This document shows positions 1-7,773 of a stretch of 35,292 nucleotides of DNA, piece by piece. Position 1 is the stretch's first letter. Every line of letters begins with the position of its first letter. The stretch is from Pseudomonadota bacterium (GTDB lineage Bacteria; Pseudomonadota; Alphaproteobacteria; Rickettsiales; SXRF01). Location: NCBI GenBank assembly GCA_963205245.1, contig CAUJIB010000051.1, positions 1 to 35,292 of the forward strand, read 5' to 3'. The position numbers and the translations under genes are program-made. The notes under the pieces were generated by a model that was not told the DNA's origin, ran no database searches, and saw nothing but the letters and a program-made list of their open reading frames with translations.

Positions 1-428
1 AAGATATTATTCTGCGCGGAGCATTTGCCGAAACCCTGAAAGGGCGGATAGGTGATATAAAAATGCTGTGGCAGCATCAGCAGGATGAGCCAATCGGTAT
101 TTTTGAACGGATGTTTGAAGATATAAGAGGGCTTTATGTGGAGGGCAAATTGCTGCTTGATGTGGCGCGGGCAAAAGAAGCTTATTTGCTTCTTAAAGAA
201 AGAGCTATTAGCGGGCTTTCCATCGGTTATTCGCCGATAAAATACCGTATACATGAAAAAACAGGTGTGCGCTTGCTTTCTGCGGTGGAATTGTGGGAGA
301 TAAGCCTTGTTACCTTTCCCGCTAATGAGGCAGCTAAAATAACGGTAGTAAAACAGGCGATGCCGCCTATGCAGATTGTAGAATTATCACAGGCTTTGGA
401 TAAGGCAATAGGAGCATTGACTATTTAG
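1..428 (+). CDS. HK97-family prohead protease, C-terminal part (RcGTA gp4-like)
   Basis: The reading frame is open from the left edge (first full codon at 3) to the TAG at 426-428, so the true start lies outside the window. The visible 141 residues match the S78 prohead protease family: an RGAF...TL segment, then the catalytic-His motif LWQHQQDEPIG, a GLYVEGKL strand, and the catalytic-Ser motif GLSIGY, ending in the typical LWEISLVTFPANEAA block. The enzyme matures the procapsid by cleaving scaffold and capsid N-termini. In HK97-like phages and RcGTA it sits directly before the major capsid gene. Here a reverse-strand cargo gene (433-1110) has come between them. The family call is secure; whether it serves a phage or a GTA is inferred from the whole cluster. 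Confidence 0.93.
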   Translation, partial: DIILRGAFAETLKGRIGDIKMLWQHQQDEPIGIFERMFEDIRGLYVEGKLLLDVARAKEAYLLLKERAISGLSIGYSPIKYRIHEKTGVRLLSAVELWEISLVTFPANEAAKITVVKQAMPPMQIVELSQALDKAIGALTI

Positions 429-432
429 AAGA

Positions 433-1110
433 TTATAGGTTTTGTTCTTGGCCTTGAGATTTTTTTATCGCAGATCTGAGTAATTCTTGTATGGAAGTAC
501 TACCAATGCCGATTTTTTTTGCCCGTTGCACTATTTCTTCTAATTGCGCATGAATTTGTTTTTCTACTACATGCTTTGGAGTTCTTTCTTTCCCGTCTGG
601 GTCTATGATTGTAGCTTCTTTTTTAGTCAATTCTGGAATGATATCAGATTCATAGATATTCTGTAATTTATTGGTTAATTTATTCTGTGCTAAATCTATT
701 ACTATAATTGGTGATGAGCTATTATTTTCTGCTGGAATTACGTAACTAGTTATATTCTTCTCAGAAAGAAAACTTTGAACTTTTCTTGTTAATGGTAACT
801 CTTTTTCTTGCATATCAGGTGAGGTAATAGCAGCATTTAAGTTCATTACTATAGAAGTTGCTGGATTAATTAAGCTTCTATGATTTAGATCTTGTATCTG
901 TTGTTTTATTTTATCGTTGATATTGGGATTGTTGATAATATCTTTTTCTACAGAAAACATATGTTTAGTATAAAAAATAGGTTTTGCATCAGGAGATTCG
1001 TAAATTTTATGTTCTTTTTCATATAGTGCTTTTGGATGGTTATCCAAAATTTCAGCCAACCATTTTATTTCTTGTTGATGCTTTTCGTGCACTGATTCTT
1101 CTATCGGCAT
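433..1110 (-). CDS. Orphan cargo protein, 225 aa, helical
   Basis: Not recognised. A 225-residue, charged, largely helical soluble protein without signal peptide or membrane segment. The ATG (1108-1110 on the reverse strand) is preceded by a good AGGAGA ribosome binding site. Its stop codon lies 4 nt from the stop of the prohead protease, so the two genes converge almost end to end. It separates protease from capsid, which are adjacent in RcGTA and HK97-like phages, and lies on the opposite strand, which suggests an added moron-like unit rather than a structural gene. The C-terminal half (DPDGKERTPKHVVEKQIHAQ onwards) looks like a helical bundle. No catalytic motif is visible. Confidence 0.75.
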   Translation of the reverse strand: MPIEESVHEKHQQEIKWLAEILDNHPKALYEKEHKIYESPDAKPIFYTKHMFSVEKDIINNPNINDKIKQQIQDLNHRSLINPATSIVMNLNAAITSPDMQEKELPLTRKVQSFLSEKNITSYVIPAENNSSSPIIVIDLAQNKLTNKLQNIYESDIIPELTKKEATIIDPDGKERTPKHVVEKQIHAQLEEIVQRAKKIGIGSTSIQELLRSAIKKSQGQEQNL

Positions 1111-1141
1111 TTTTATCTCCTATTCTTAATTTTTATAATAA

Positions 1142-1163
1142 GCATTAACCAATTAATTAATGC
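1142..1163. repeat. Inverted repeat in divergent intergenic region
   Basis: Seven-base arms GCATTAA / TTAATGC separated by 8 nt, in the 173-nt gap between the divergent starts of the cargo gene (1110, reverse) and the capsid gene (1284, forward). The position would suit an operator acting on either promoter, but in AT-rich DNA arms this short can occur by chance. No factor can be named. Confidence 0.3.
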
Positions 1164-1283
1164 AAGCAATAATGTTATTGTGACTGAAAGGTCGCAATCC
1201 ATTGATTGTATTCGGTTTATCCGGATACACATACGCACTGAAGAGTGCAAAATAATAATTTATAACTAAAATAAGGAAAAAAT

Positions 1284-2480
1284 ATGAGTATAAGCGAAAT
1301 TACAGATCGCGTTGCTTCGCTTGGCAATGCGTGGGAACAATTTAAGCAAATAAATGATGCAAGGCTTACTGAAATTGAACGTAAAGGAAATTCAGATCCG
1401 CTTTATAACGAGCATCTGCATAATATCAGTATGGCTCTGGATAATTATAAATCCCGTCTTGATAATATTGAGGTTGCTTATAACCGTCCTGAAGTGGGTG
1501 GTGATAATTTCGTTAAATCTAATGCAGTTTATGGTGAATATAGCAAAGCTTTCCGCAATTATTTGCGCAAAGGAATGGAAGGCGGGTTGGAAGCTTTGCA
1601 AACTAAAGCCCTTTCAGTTGGTTCTGATCCTGACGGTGGGTATTTAGTAACTCCACATATGTCATCAAAAATTGTGCAGTCAATTTATGAAACTTCCCCT
1701 ATGCGCCAGTTGGCATCAGTAGAAACTATATCTTCGGATGCATTGGAATTGATTGATGACCATGATCAAGCGGCTGCGGGATGGACATCTGAAACTGGGG
1801 CAATCACGGAAACCAGTACACCGATACTGGCTAAACGCAATATTCCAACCCACGAATTATATGCGCAACCAAAGGCTACACAAAAACTGGTGGATGATTC
1901 TGTAATTGACATTGAAGCATGGCTTTCAGGCAAGATTGCCGATATTTTTAGCCGTAAAGAAAATACAGCTTTTGTAAGCGGCAATGGTGTTGGGCAGCCA
2001 CGCGGTATTTTGACATATGCTGCCGGTACAAACTGGGGGCAGATTCAACAGGTGAATTCCGGAACAAATGGTGCAGTTACAGCGGATGCGCTTATTGCAT
2101 TATTTTATGCGTTGAAAGATGCTTATAGCAAACGAGCTAATTTCCTAATGAACCGAACTGTTGTGCAGTCTGTGCGTTTACTTAAACAAGCGACAACCAA
2201 TCAATATTTGTGGCAACCAGGACTTGCTGCCGGTGTGCCTGATACTTTGATGGGGGTACCTGTATATATGGCATCGGATATGCCTACTTCCGCTACCAAT
2301 TCACTTTCTATTGCCGTTGGTGATTTTCAAGCGGCTTACCAGATAGTTGACCGAAAAGGTATTAGCATTTTACGCGATCCGTTTACAGAAAAACCATTTG
2401 TAAAATTTTATGCCACCAAGCGTGTAGGTGGTGATGTGATTAATTTTGAAGCAATTAAGCTTATGAAATTTGCTGCCTAA
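1284..2480 (+). CDS. HK97-family major capsid protein (RcGTA gp5-like)
   Basis: 398 residues, the usual length for the HK97/phage_capsid family. Residues 1-65 form a helical, coiled-coil-like delta domain of the kind removed by the prohead protease. The mature part starts around residue 110 with SVGSDPDGGYLVTP, followed by conserved blocks: SPMRQLASVETISSDALE, the E-loop region with GWTSETGAITET, then FVSGNGVGQPRGIL, NRTVVQSVRLLK and GVPVYMASDMP. These blocks closely follow alphaproteobacterial GTA and prophage capsids. The protein forms the icosahedral shell. An AAGGA ribosome binding site precedes the ATG at good spacing, and the gene is followed 20 nt later by the capsid-associated gene at 2501. 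There is no sign of truncation. Confidence 0.96.
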   Translation: MSISEITDRVASLGNAWEQFKQINDARLTEIERKGNSDPLYNEHLHNISMALDNYKSRLDNIEVAYNRPEVGGDNFVKSNAVYGEYSKAFRNYLRKGMEGGLEALQTKALSVGSDPDGGYLVTPHMSSKIVQSIYETSPMRQLASVETISSDALELIDDHDQAAAGWTSETGAITETSTPILAKRNIPTHELYAQPKATQKLVDDSVIDIEAWLSGKIADIFSRKENTAFVSGNGVGQPRGILTYAAGTNWGQIQQVNSGTNGAVTADALIALFYALKDAYSKRANFLMNRTVVQSVRLLKQATTNQYLWQPGLAAGVPDTLMGVPVYMASDMPTSATNSLSIAVGDFQAAYQIVDRKGISILRDPFTEKPFVKFYATKRVGGDVINFEAIKLMKFAA

Positions 2481-2500
2481 TTTTAGAAAAAGGAAATAAT

Positions 2501-2914
2501 ATGAGAGATTTATATCATAATATACTGGTCAGCCAGCATTTAAGCCCTGTGGTATCTACTGCAGCAAAAACATCCACTGCTATAGATTTACAAGGGTATA
2601 ATAGTGCCAATGTTGTGTTCTCAATAGGGTTGGCTGGAGATACGCTGTCCGGTTCGGTTTACTGGACATTAAAATTACAACATAGTGATGATGACAGCAC
2701 ATATGCAGATGTTACACTTTCTGACCTAAATAATAGTGCCCTTACAGTGGTTGTTAATTCATCATCCCTTGATCGGGCAACTTATGGTTTTGGTTATCAG
2801 GGCGCAAAACGCTACTTAAAGGCTGTTGCAACACCAACCGGAACTCATACAAATGGAACCCCAATAGGTATTATTGCCATGCGCAGTGTGGCGGCTTATT
2901 CACCTGTGGTTTGA
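2501..2914 (+). CDS. Capsid-adjacent beta-rich virion protein (decoration/accessory type)
   Basis: 137 residues, predicted mostly beta. It contains blocks often seen in the small gene directly after the major capsid gene of alphaproteobacterial siphophages: SVYWTLKLQHSDDDSTYADV in the middle, then GYQGAKRYLKAVATPTGTHT and a C-terminal MRSVAAYSPV. I infer a head decoration or accessory role from this position and fold type; no named Pfam family was confirmed. It starts 20 nt after the capsid stop with an AAAGGAAAT ribosome binding site, so the two are probably co-transcribed. A strong hairpin at 2934-2970 follows. Confidence 0.72.
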   Translation: MRDLYHNILVSQHLSPVVSTAAKTSTAIDLQGYNSANVVFSIGLAGDTLSGSVYWTLKLQHSDDDSTYADVTLSDLNNSALTVVVNSSSLDRATYGFGYQGAKRYLKAVATPTGTHTNGTPIGIIAMRSVAAYSPVV

Positions 2915-2933
2915 TAGATTTTTTTTATATAAT

Positions 2934-2970
2934 ACTGATGGTTAATGGTATAAATTTATTAATCATCAGT
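2934..2970 (+). terminator. Hairpin after capsid unit, possible terminator
   Basis: Arms ACTGATGGTTAAT (2934-2946) and ATTAATCATCAGT (2958-2970) pair over 13 positions with one G-T wobble, around an 11-nt loop. It lies 20 nt after the capsid-associated gene. No clean U-tract follows, only GTTGTATTATTTG, so it may be a weak terminator or an mRNA-stabilising structure. Confidence 0.45.
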
Positions 2971-3110
2971 GTTGTATTATTTGTGTATTTTAAGGCACAA
3001 ATATATTGAAATACATATTAATTATTTGTTTTAACAGATTTTTAAGGTGCTTGATTTAATATATAAAACTAGTGTAAACTGCTGGTTAATAAATTATTTT
3101 GAGGTGTAAA

Positions 3111-3455
3111 GTGTCTAAACTTTCAAGAACAGAGCAAATTATCGCTGAAAAAACAGTGTGCATATTGCTTGTTCGCGGAGAAAATCTGGAAGGTGAGCGT
3201 ATTTTTGCTTATATGGCAGTGCGTGCTGATAAGCTGGAATCTTTTATAGAGGCTCAGAAATCCGGAACTTTTTATCCTGAAGAATATGGAATTGTGATAG
3301 AGGCCGGTGTTGGAGAGCCTTCTGGCGAAGTAAAAGAGAAAATGACCAAGGAATATGGCTTTAACCATGATGCTATGCTTGACGTTAATACCCCAGAAAA
3401 TGCTAATAATATAGCGAGCAATATTTCGTCATATGTTGCTGGTAAAAAAGAATAA
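3111..3455 (+). CDS. Orphan cargo protein, 114 aa
   Basis: Not recognised. Small soluble alpha/beta protein. The chosen start is the GTG at 3111, because GAGG at 3101-3104 sits 6 nt upstream; a TTG at 3099 is in frame but overlaps that site. The protein begins MSKLSRTEQIIAEKTVCILL and contains GERIFAYMAVRADKLESFI, EYGIVIEAGVGEPS and a tail ending AGKKE. The wording resembles small conserved proteins of unknown function rather than a virion component. It is preceded by a 196-nt non-coding gap and followed by its own hairpin (3513-3537), so it looks like an independent unit set between capsid and neck genes. Confidence 0.7.
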   Translation: MSKLSRTEQIIAEKTVCILLVRGENLEGERIFAYMAVRADKLESFIEAQKSGTFYPEEYGIVIEAGVGEPSGEVKEKMTKEYGFNHDAMLDVNTPENANNIASNISSYVAGKKE

Positions 3456-3512
3456 TAGCCGTAATATATAGTTTTTTTGATATTTTTCCTGACCTTCATA
3501 CAATATTCACAG

Positions 3513-3540
3513 AATCGTAATACAAATTATTGCGATTTTA
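3513..3540 (+). terminator. Hairpin, possible terminator of the 3111 gene
   Basis: Arms AATCGTAATA (3513-3522) and TATTGCGATT (3528-3537), one G-T pair, loop CAAAT, followed by TTTA. A stem-loop with a short U-run between the 3111 and 3583 genes fits a weak intrinsic terminator. Confidence 0.45.
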
Positions 3541-3582
3541 TGATACCTTATACAATAGACAGTAGTGTATGAAGAGGTAAGA

Positions 3583-4398
3583 GTGACATCAGGTATTGGA
3601 AAACCTTTAGCTTTTAAGACAAACGGCTCTGCGCCAATGAGCGTGAGGCGGTCAGTTGGCTTGGAATCTTTAGGGTTTACAATTGCTGAAGCTGCATCCA
3701 CGATTGTATCTGTCGGTGCTATCACTTTATCAGATCAAATCCCGCAATCTGTAATTAAAAATGTATCTAAAGTTGTTTCCAAAATCTGCATTGAACCGTA
3801 TTTGGATACAATTGAAAAATATATGGATAAATGCAAGATAGAAGGGTGTAAAGTAGACCAAACTAAACCACGGGATGAAAGAGCAGAAAAATACGCGCAA
3901 ACTTTAGCAGTTTATTCTTCGGCTATATTACTTTCCCTATGGGCTAAAAGCCTTGCCCGTGATGGAATGAATACCTTATTCAAGGTTGGCGGTGTGAAAG
4001 ACACTAGATTGCCTCCTAATGCTTCACTTGGCAAAAAAATTATGAGTCATGTTCCTTTTGTGAATTGGAGCAGTGAAAAGAGAATGATTTTTGCTATTGA
4101 TGAAGGAGTGCATCTTGGCGCTTTAGCCTATCTAAATACTAAAGGTGCAGATATTACTGATGAAAATATTAAGTCTGTCAGTAATATCCTGCAAAAAACT
4201 TTTGGTTTTAGTAAAGAAAGAGCCGATAGAGCTTCAACTATGTTTAACGTGTGGGAAGTACCTAATTTTGTCGGTATGGCGGCTGGGTATGGTACTATTT
4301 TGGGTAAGCATGCCTATAATTGGCCTACTCAACATAGCCATAAGAAGTTTTTGGATATTATAAATGGTACTGCCAAAAGCTCACATTCCATAACATAA
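3583..4398 (+). CDS. Orphan cargo protein, 271 aa, possibly membrane-associated
   Basis: Not recognised. I prefer the GTG at 3583 because GAGG (3574-3577) lies 5 nt before it; a GTG at 3565 would add six residues. Two regions are moderately hydrophobic: LGFTIAEAASTIVSVGAITL near the N-terminus and YSSAILLSLWAKSLA in the middle, with PNFVGMAAGYGTILGKH near the end. The central CKIEGCKVD could bind metal or form a disulfide, but that is speculation. The general style (helical, Gly/Ala-rich hydrophobic patches, basic linkers) resembles the three large orphans at 8269-12686. It separates the capsid genes from the neck genes. No enzymatic motif is visible. Confidence 0.72.
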   Translation: MTSGIGKPLAFKTNGSAPMSVRRSVGLESLGFTIAEAASTIVSVGAITLSDQIPQSVIKNVSKVVSKICIEPYLDTIEKYMDKCKIEGCKVDQTKPRDERAEKYAQTLAVYSSAILLSLWAKSLARDGMNTLFKVGGVKDTRLPPNASLGKKIMSHVPFVNWSSEKRMIFAIDEGVHLGALAYLNTKGADITDENIKSVSNILQKTFGFSKERADRASTMFNVWEVPNFVGMAAGYGTILGKHAYNWPTQHSHKKFLDIINGTAKSSHSIT

Positions 4399-4410
4399 TT
4401 TATAATCACT

Positions 4411-4587
4411 ATGACCGTTATTATGCTTCAAACCCGCTATGGCAGCGAGGATGGGTTTGTTGTGCGCCGTTTCTTGCAGAATCAGGAATATGAAATAGCA
4501 GATTCTCTAGGAGAATATTTTATACGGATTGGTGTTGCTCAAATAAAATTTAATGTTCAACAGACTCCTGTTTCGTATAGGGAGTGA
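4411..4587 (+). CDS. Small phage head protein, 58 aa
   Basis: ATG at 4411 to TGA at 4585-4587. The translation has the pattern of the short protein often encoded between capsid and head-tail connector in siphophages: a basic/aromatic start, then VVRRFLQNQEYEIADSLG, then YFIRIGVAQI. The core motif is 'x-F-L-x-x-x-x-Y-x-I-x-x-x-L-x-x-x-x-I-x-x-G-x-A'. It precedes the gp6-like gene by 9 nt, so they are probably translated together. The family has no firmly known function. I see no strong ribosome binding site. Confidence rests on motif and position, since a 58-codon frame alone is weak evidence. Confidence 0.65.
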   Translation: MTVIMLQTRYGSEDGFVVRRFLQNQEYEIADSLGEYFIRIGVAQIKFNVQQTPVSYRE

Positions 4588-4596
4588 AGGAAAATT

Positions 4597-5148
4597 ATGT
4601 CAAATAACAGAGAAAGAAAATTGGAGCGTACCATCGCTCCAGCTACAGAGCCTGTTTTGCTATCTGAAGCAAAATTATATCTAAGGATAGATGGGACAAC
4701 TGAGGATGCATTGGTTTCTGACCTTATTGTAGTAGCCAGAATGAGTGCAGAACAATATCTAAGATCATCATTAATTACACAAAGCTGGAAGCTTGTTTAT
4801 AATGATTATTTAGATGATGAAATTGATCTGCCGATGCCGCCAGTGATTAGTGTCAGTAATGTTATAGTTACAAACCGTGATACAACAACACAAACCATTT
4901 CTGCAAATAATTATTATTTGAATGCGAATAAGAGAAAATTATTATTTGATAATTATGTCAGCGGTTTTTCTATAGAGATAAATTATAATACCGGCTATGG
5001 CGTGGCTGGACAGGTGCCGTCACCTATCAAGTATGGTATACTTGCTCATATGGCAGCTTTATATGATGAGCGTGGTCTGATAGGGCAAGAAAATTTACCG
5101 GTTCAGGTTAGTTCTTTATATGAACCTTACCGTGAGGTATTATTGTGA
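4597..5148 (+). CDS. Head-tail connector, phiE125 gp8 / RcGTA gp6-like adaptor
   Basis: 183 residues, typical for this family. The N-terminus carries the conserved ATEPVLLSEAKLYLRIDGT block (residues 16-34), followed by the helical DALVSDLIVVARMSAEQYL segment. The centre has the family's QSWKLVYND and IDLPMPPVISVSNV strands, and the end has the IEINYNTGYG and PIKYGILAHMAALYDERG helices. The protein forms the ring joining portal to the head-closure protein. ATG is preceded by AAGGA at 7 nt. The stop overlaps the start of the next gene (GTGA), a tight coupling retained from the ancestral operon. Confidence 0.92.
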   Translation: MSNNRERKLERTIAPATEPVLLSEAKLYLRIDGTTEDALVSDLIVVARMSAEQYLRSSLITQSWKLVYNDYLDDEIDLPMPPVISVSNVIVTNRDTTTQTISANNYYLNANKRKLLFDNYVSGFSIEINYNTGYGVAGQVPSPIKYGILAHMAALYDERGLIGQENLPVQVSSLYEPYREVLL

Positions 5149-5501
5149 TTTACGGTAAGAAAAATATAACAACAGTTTTGCGCCATCGTTTAACTTTACA
5201 AGAAGAAATCCGTACCATGGATGGGGCAGGCGGATATATTGGAGTGTGGCAAGACGTAGCTGATTTATGGGCAGAAATCAGCCCTATCAGTACAAGAGTA
5301 ATTTATGGTAATGAAAAATTATTTGCTGGGCAAATACAGTCAAGCCTGAGTCATAAAATTACTATTAGATACCGTAGCAATATTTCAACTGCTATGCGTT
5401 TTATATTTCAAGGGAGAGCCTTTAATATAAGGTCAATATCCAGTGTTCATGAAAAGAAAGATATAATAGAATTATTGGTAGAAGAAGGGGTTGCAAACTA
5501 G
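5145..5501 (+). CDS. Head-closure / head-tail adaptor protein (SPP1 gp16-type, RcGTA gp7-like)
   Basis: 118 residues, starting with the GTG that overlaps the upstream stop by 4 nt; GAGG lies 7 nt upstream. Family pattern: N-terminal LRHRLTLQEEIRTMDGAGGY, then WQDVADLWAEISPIS, YGNEKLFAGQIQSSLSHKIT, and the C-terminal IRYRSNIS...RFIFQGRAFNIRSI block ending in a strand with LLVEEG. This is the head-closure fold that stops DNA leakage and docks the tail. The stop codon lies in a palindromic CTAG that also supplies the stop of the convergent cargo gene at 5498. Confidence 0.9.
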   Translation: MIYGKKNITTVLRHRLTLQEEIRTMDGAGGYIGVWQDVADLWAEISPISTRVIYGNEKLFAGQIQSSLSHKITIRYRSNISTAMRFIFQGRAFNIRSISSVHEKKDIIELLVEEGVAN

Positions 5502-5935
5502 CGCGATGGCGAATATTTTTGCTGCAATTCCAATGTGGTAATCTCAAATAATAGTTTATCTATATGTTCCCTGAATTCTTTTTCCCAATTTCTTTTTAGC
5601 TGAAGCTGGCAGATGTTGCATATATCGCGTAAAAATTTTATTGAACTGTCAAAGCTGAATAAACATAGTGCTTCCATAAAATCTTCTTTATTTGGAAGAG
5701 GGATTTTTTTTGTTATCAAATATACGCCGGTTATTAGTTCGTGCAGGGCTTTTTTCCACGGTATATATCCCCTTACGAAGGCAGGGTCTATTTTTTCTAT
5801 TACCTCTTCCAAGTAATTTTCAACTCTCATTAAAATTGGTTTGTAGTTAATAAGAAAGTCCTCAAAAGCATTATTCCCAGTGCTTTTATGGGATTTTTCC
5901 TTGATGGCCTCTGGATTTTCTAAGATGGTTTCCAT
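5498..5935 (-). CDS. Orphan cargo protein, 145 aa
   Basis: Not recognised. Soluble, helical, charged protein with several cysteines (for example DICNICQLQ). No signal peptide or membrane segment. It converges on the head-closure gene with a 4-nt overlap: the palindrome CTAG provides TAG on both strands. No clear ribosome binding site precedes the ATG at 5933-5935. Its upstream region shares the divergent intergenic space with DUF3168, which contains three helically phased TTTTATGAC-like repeats (5965-5998). On the reverse strand, between two structural genes, it is another moron-like insertion. Confidence 0.68.
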   Translation of the reverse strand: METILENPEAIKEKSHKSTGNNAFEDFLINYKPILMRVENYLEEVIEKIDPAFVRGYIPWKKALHELITGVYLITKKIPLPNKEDFMEALCLFSFDSSIKFLRDICNICQLQLKRNWEKEFREHIDKLLFEITTLELQQKYSPSR

Positions 5936-5964
5936 AAATAAATATTAACAAAATAATATTGCGG

Positions 5965-5998
5965 TTTTATGACAATTTTTATGACGGTTTGATGACGT
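5965..5998. promoter_or_regulatory. Three phased ATGAC(A/G) repeats, operator-like
   Basis: TTTTATGACA (5965-5974), TTTTATGACG (5977-5986) and TTTGATGACG (5988-5997) recur with spacings of 12 and 11 nt, close to one helical turn. They sit between the divergent gene starts at 5935 (reverse) and 6063 (forward). Related words occur upstream of other genes here: TGTCATAAAA at 8182 and 10239, TTTGATGACA at 30196. This looks like a protein-binding array; the regulator is unknown. Confidence 0.4.
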
Positions 5999-6062
5999 TT
6001 TGTTAACTATTTTACGAATTTAATTATATTAAAATATTAATTATATTAAAAAGGATAGCCTT

Positions 6063-6467
6063 ATGGCGAGTTTAAGCTATTATAATTTACAAAAAGCGAT
6101 ATACGAAAAATTATCAGGAAATAGCCAGCTTATGTCTATTGTGAGCGGGGTATTTGACTATCCTGTGCAATCTGCGGTATTTCCGTTCGTGAGCATAGGA
6201 AATGCAAGTATCGCAGAGATTATAAATTTAGCTGGAATAATAACAGAATATAATATTAATATTAACATTTTTGCGCGCGATTCTGGGAAAAAGAAAGTGG
6301 CCGATATAATAGAAATAATTTATGGATTATTACATCATGGTTCTATTTTTGTTGTGGAAAAAATGTTAATAATGATGCAGGTGCAATCCACTGTGATACA
6401 GCTTGAGAATGATGGAAAAACTTATAAGGGTATAGTCAGTCTAAAAATACTGTTAAATGATGATTAA
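6063..6467 (+). CDS. Tail terminator / tail completion protein, DUF3168 (RcGTA gp8-like)
   Basis: 134 residues. The pattern is that of DUF3168: an N-terminal LQKAIYEKLSGNSQLMSIVS helix, then GVFDYPVQSAVFPFVSIGNA, a central NININIFARDSGKKKVADII, and C-terminal strands ending in a KGIVSLKILL-type edge. Members cap the tail tube at its head-proximal end. An AAAGGA ribosome binding site precedes the ATG. In RcGTA the next gene is the tail tube (gp9); here the next two genes are on the opposite strand and are not tail proteins. The stop overlaps that of the convergent gene within the palindrome TTAA. Confidence 0.88.
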   Translation: MASLSYYNLQKAIYEKLSGNSQLMSIVSGVFDYPVQSAVFPFVSIGNASIAEIINLAGIITEYNININIFARDSGKKKVADIIEIIYGLLHHGSIFVVEKMLIMMQVQSTVIQLENDGKTYKGIVSLKILLNDD

Positions 6468-7195
6468 TTAGGATTATTTATCCTATTTTCCAATAGTATT
6501 ATATAGTCATTAAATTGCTTATAGCTGGATTCTACATTAGGGGCTATACATTCATTTTTTGAATATAGTTCATCATATGAACCTTTGGCAGCAGTTAGAA
6601 CGTCATATTGAAGTCGCTCGGGTGCATGTAGTGGTATAGCTTCTTTTTGCAATGACTGAAAAATTATTTGGTAATCTTTTTCGGTGGTCTTTCCGCATTT
6701 TTGTAAAAAGAAATAATTTACAAGGAGTTCTTCATAACGTCTTTTTATATTATCAATTGCACTATTAATATCTGGTTTTTGGTCAGAATTAAAGACTTCT
6801 TCAATGGTACTCTGAGCTGAATTTTTTGATATAGCTACTGTTGTATTGGTTGTATTTTCAGGTGCTGGAGCTAGCGCGGTGGTATTTTTATTTTCCAGTT
6901 GTTCTGTTTCTATGGTTTTTGTTATTAATGCGTTATTTTGAAGTTGTAATAATTTATTATTGGTATCTGTTAAGCGCCAGCTATAAAACGTAATTACCAT
7001 TATAGAAATGATAATTATAAACAGTAAATATATAGTCTGATAAGTAAAAAAAAATGATATTTCTTTGGTTAAATCAGGATGATATTTGTTTTTTATATAG
7101 GATTTTAAGCGTTTTTTTTCAGTAAAATGAAAAAACAATGTAATGCAGAACGTAACAAATAATAACAGCAAAATTATTATAAGTTCGGCATCCAT
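6464..7195 (-). CDS. Orphan membrane protein with two N-terminal TM segments
   Basis: Not recognised. 243 residues. Two strongly hydrophobic segments, about residues 4-22 (LIIILLLLFVTFCITLFF) and 51-70 (around YLLFIIIISIMVITFY), with a basic loop between. After these comes a Thr/Asn/Ala-rich linker (about 95-125), then a helical C-terminal domain with PERLQYDVLTAAKGSYDELY and two or three cysteines. The domain is probably periplasmic or exposed. It is encoded 6 nt after the lectin-like gene 7202-7702, so they form a two-gene reverse-strand unit. A joint envelope role is inferred from this pairing. Confidence 0.75.
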   Translation of the reverse strand: MDAELIIILLLLFVTFCITLFFHFTEKKRLKSYIKNKYHPDLTKEISFFFTYQTIYLLFIIIISIMVITFYSWRLTDTNNKLLQLQNNALITKTIETEQLENKNTTALAPAPENTTNTTVAISKNSAQSTIEEVFNSDQKPDINSAIDNIKRRYEELLVNYFFLQKCGKTTEKDYQIIFQSLQKEAIPLHAPERLQYDVLTAAKGSYDELYSKNECIAPNVESSYKQFNDYIILLENRINNPN

Positions 7196-7201
7196 ATATT
7201 T

Positions 7202-7702
7202 TTATTTTCTCTCTAATAATTTGTCACAATCAATTATCAGGGAATCATACTCTGAAGATGCTGTGCGCATGCGATCAATTGCAAAACAACGATATTCTAT
7301 GAGTAGCTTTTTGGGAACACAGTTTGGCAATGGATCTTCTCCTAAAGCATCGGTATTAATAGGTATTTCACATCTTGCTTTGCCATTACATAATTTTGAT
7401 ACATTATAAATAACATTATTATCTTTGATTTTATCAAGATTAACACCAGAGCTGCTTTCCTCATACTTGTAGTTCTGTTGTGTGTTGCCGTATGAATTAT
7501 TGCCGGTTTTTTTATTGTAAAGTTGTAGGCAGTTTAGCCCCCAGCTGGCACTTGATACGGTTATGGTGTATGGAGATATTTCTACTATCTGCCTGTTTCC
7601 TGTAATTGGATGTTGTGGTGCTTTTGAAGTAACCATCTGAGTAATAATATATATTGCTAATATTAATACTGATACAATTACAAGGTGTTTGTTAAATGAC
7701 AT
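7202..7702 (-). CDS. Membrane-anchored SUEL-lectin-like protein
   Basis: 166 residues from the ATG at 7700-7702; an in-frame GTG at 7714 would add four residues. The N-terminus has a hydrophobic anchor (about residues 7-24, LVIVSVLILAIYIITQM). The rest follows the galactose/rhamnose-binding SUEL lectin pattern: ITVSSASWGLNC at the start of the domain, then VSKLCNGKARCEIPINTDAL, and the closing KLLIEYRCF with the NC of LPNCVPKK before it. The spaced Cys residues would give the family's disulfides. Such domains bind sugars, so surface carbohydrate recognition is plausible. The match is by eye and lacks the usual FGDPC (here LGEDPLPNC). Confidence 0.6.
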   Translation of the reverse strand: MSFNKHLVIVSVLILAIYIITQMVTSKAPQHPITGNRQIVEISPYTITVSSASWGLNCLQLYNKKTGNNSYGNTQQNYKYEESSSGVNLDKIKDNNVIYNVSKLCNGKARCEIPINTDALGEDPLPNCVPKKLLIEYRCFAIDRMRTASSEYDSLIIDCDKLLERK

Positions 7703-7773
7703 TGTTAGTTTCACTGAGTAGATAACGATATTGGAAAAAAATATAATTATAAATTAGAATACGGAGTATAGCA

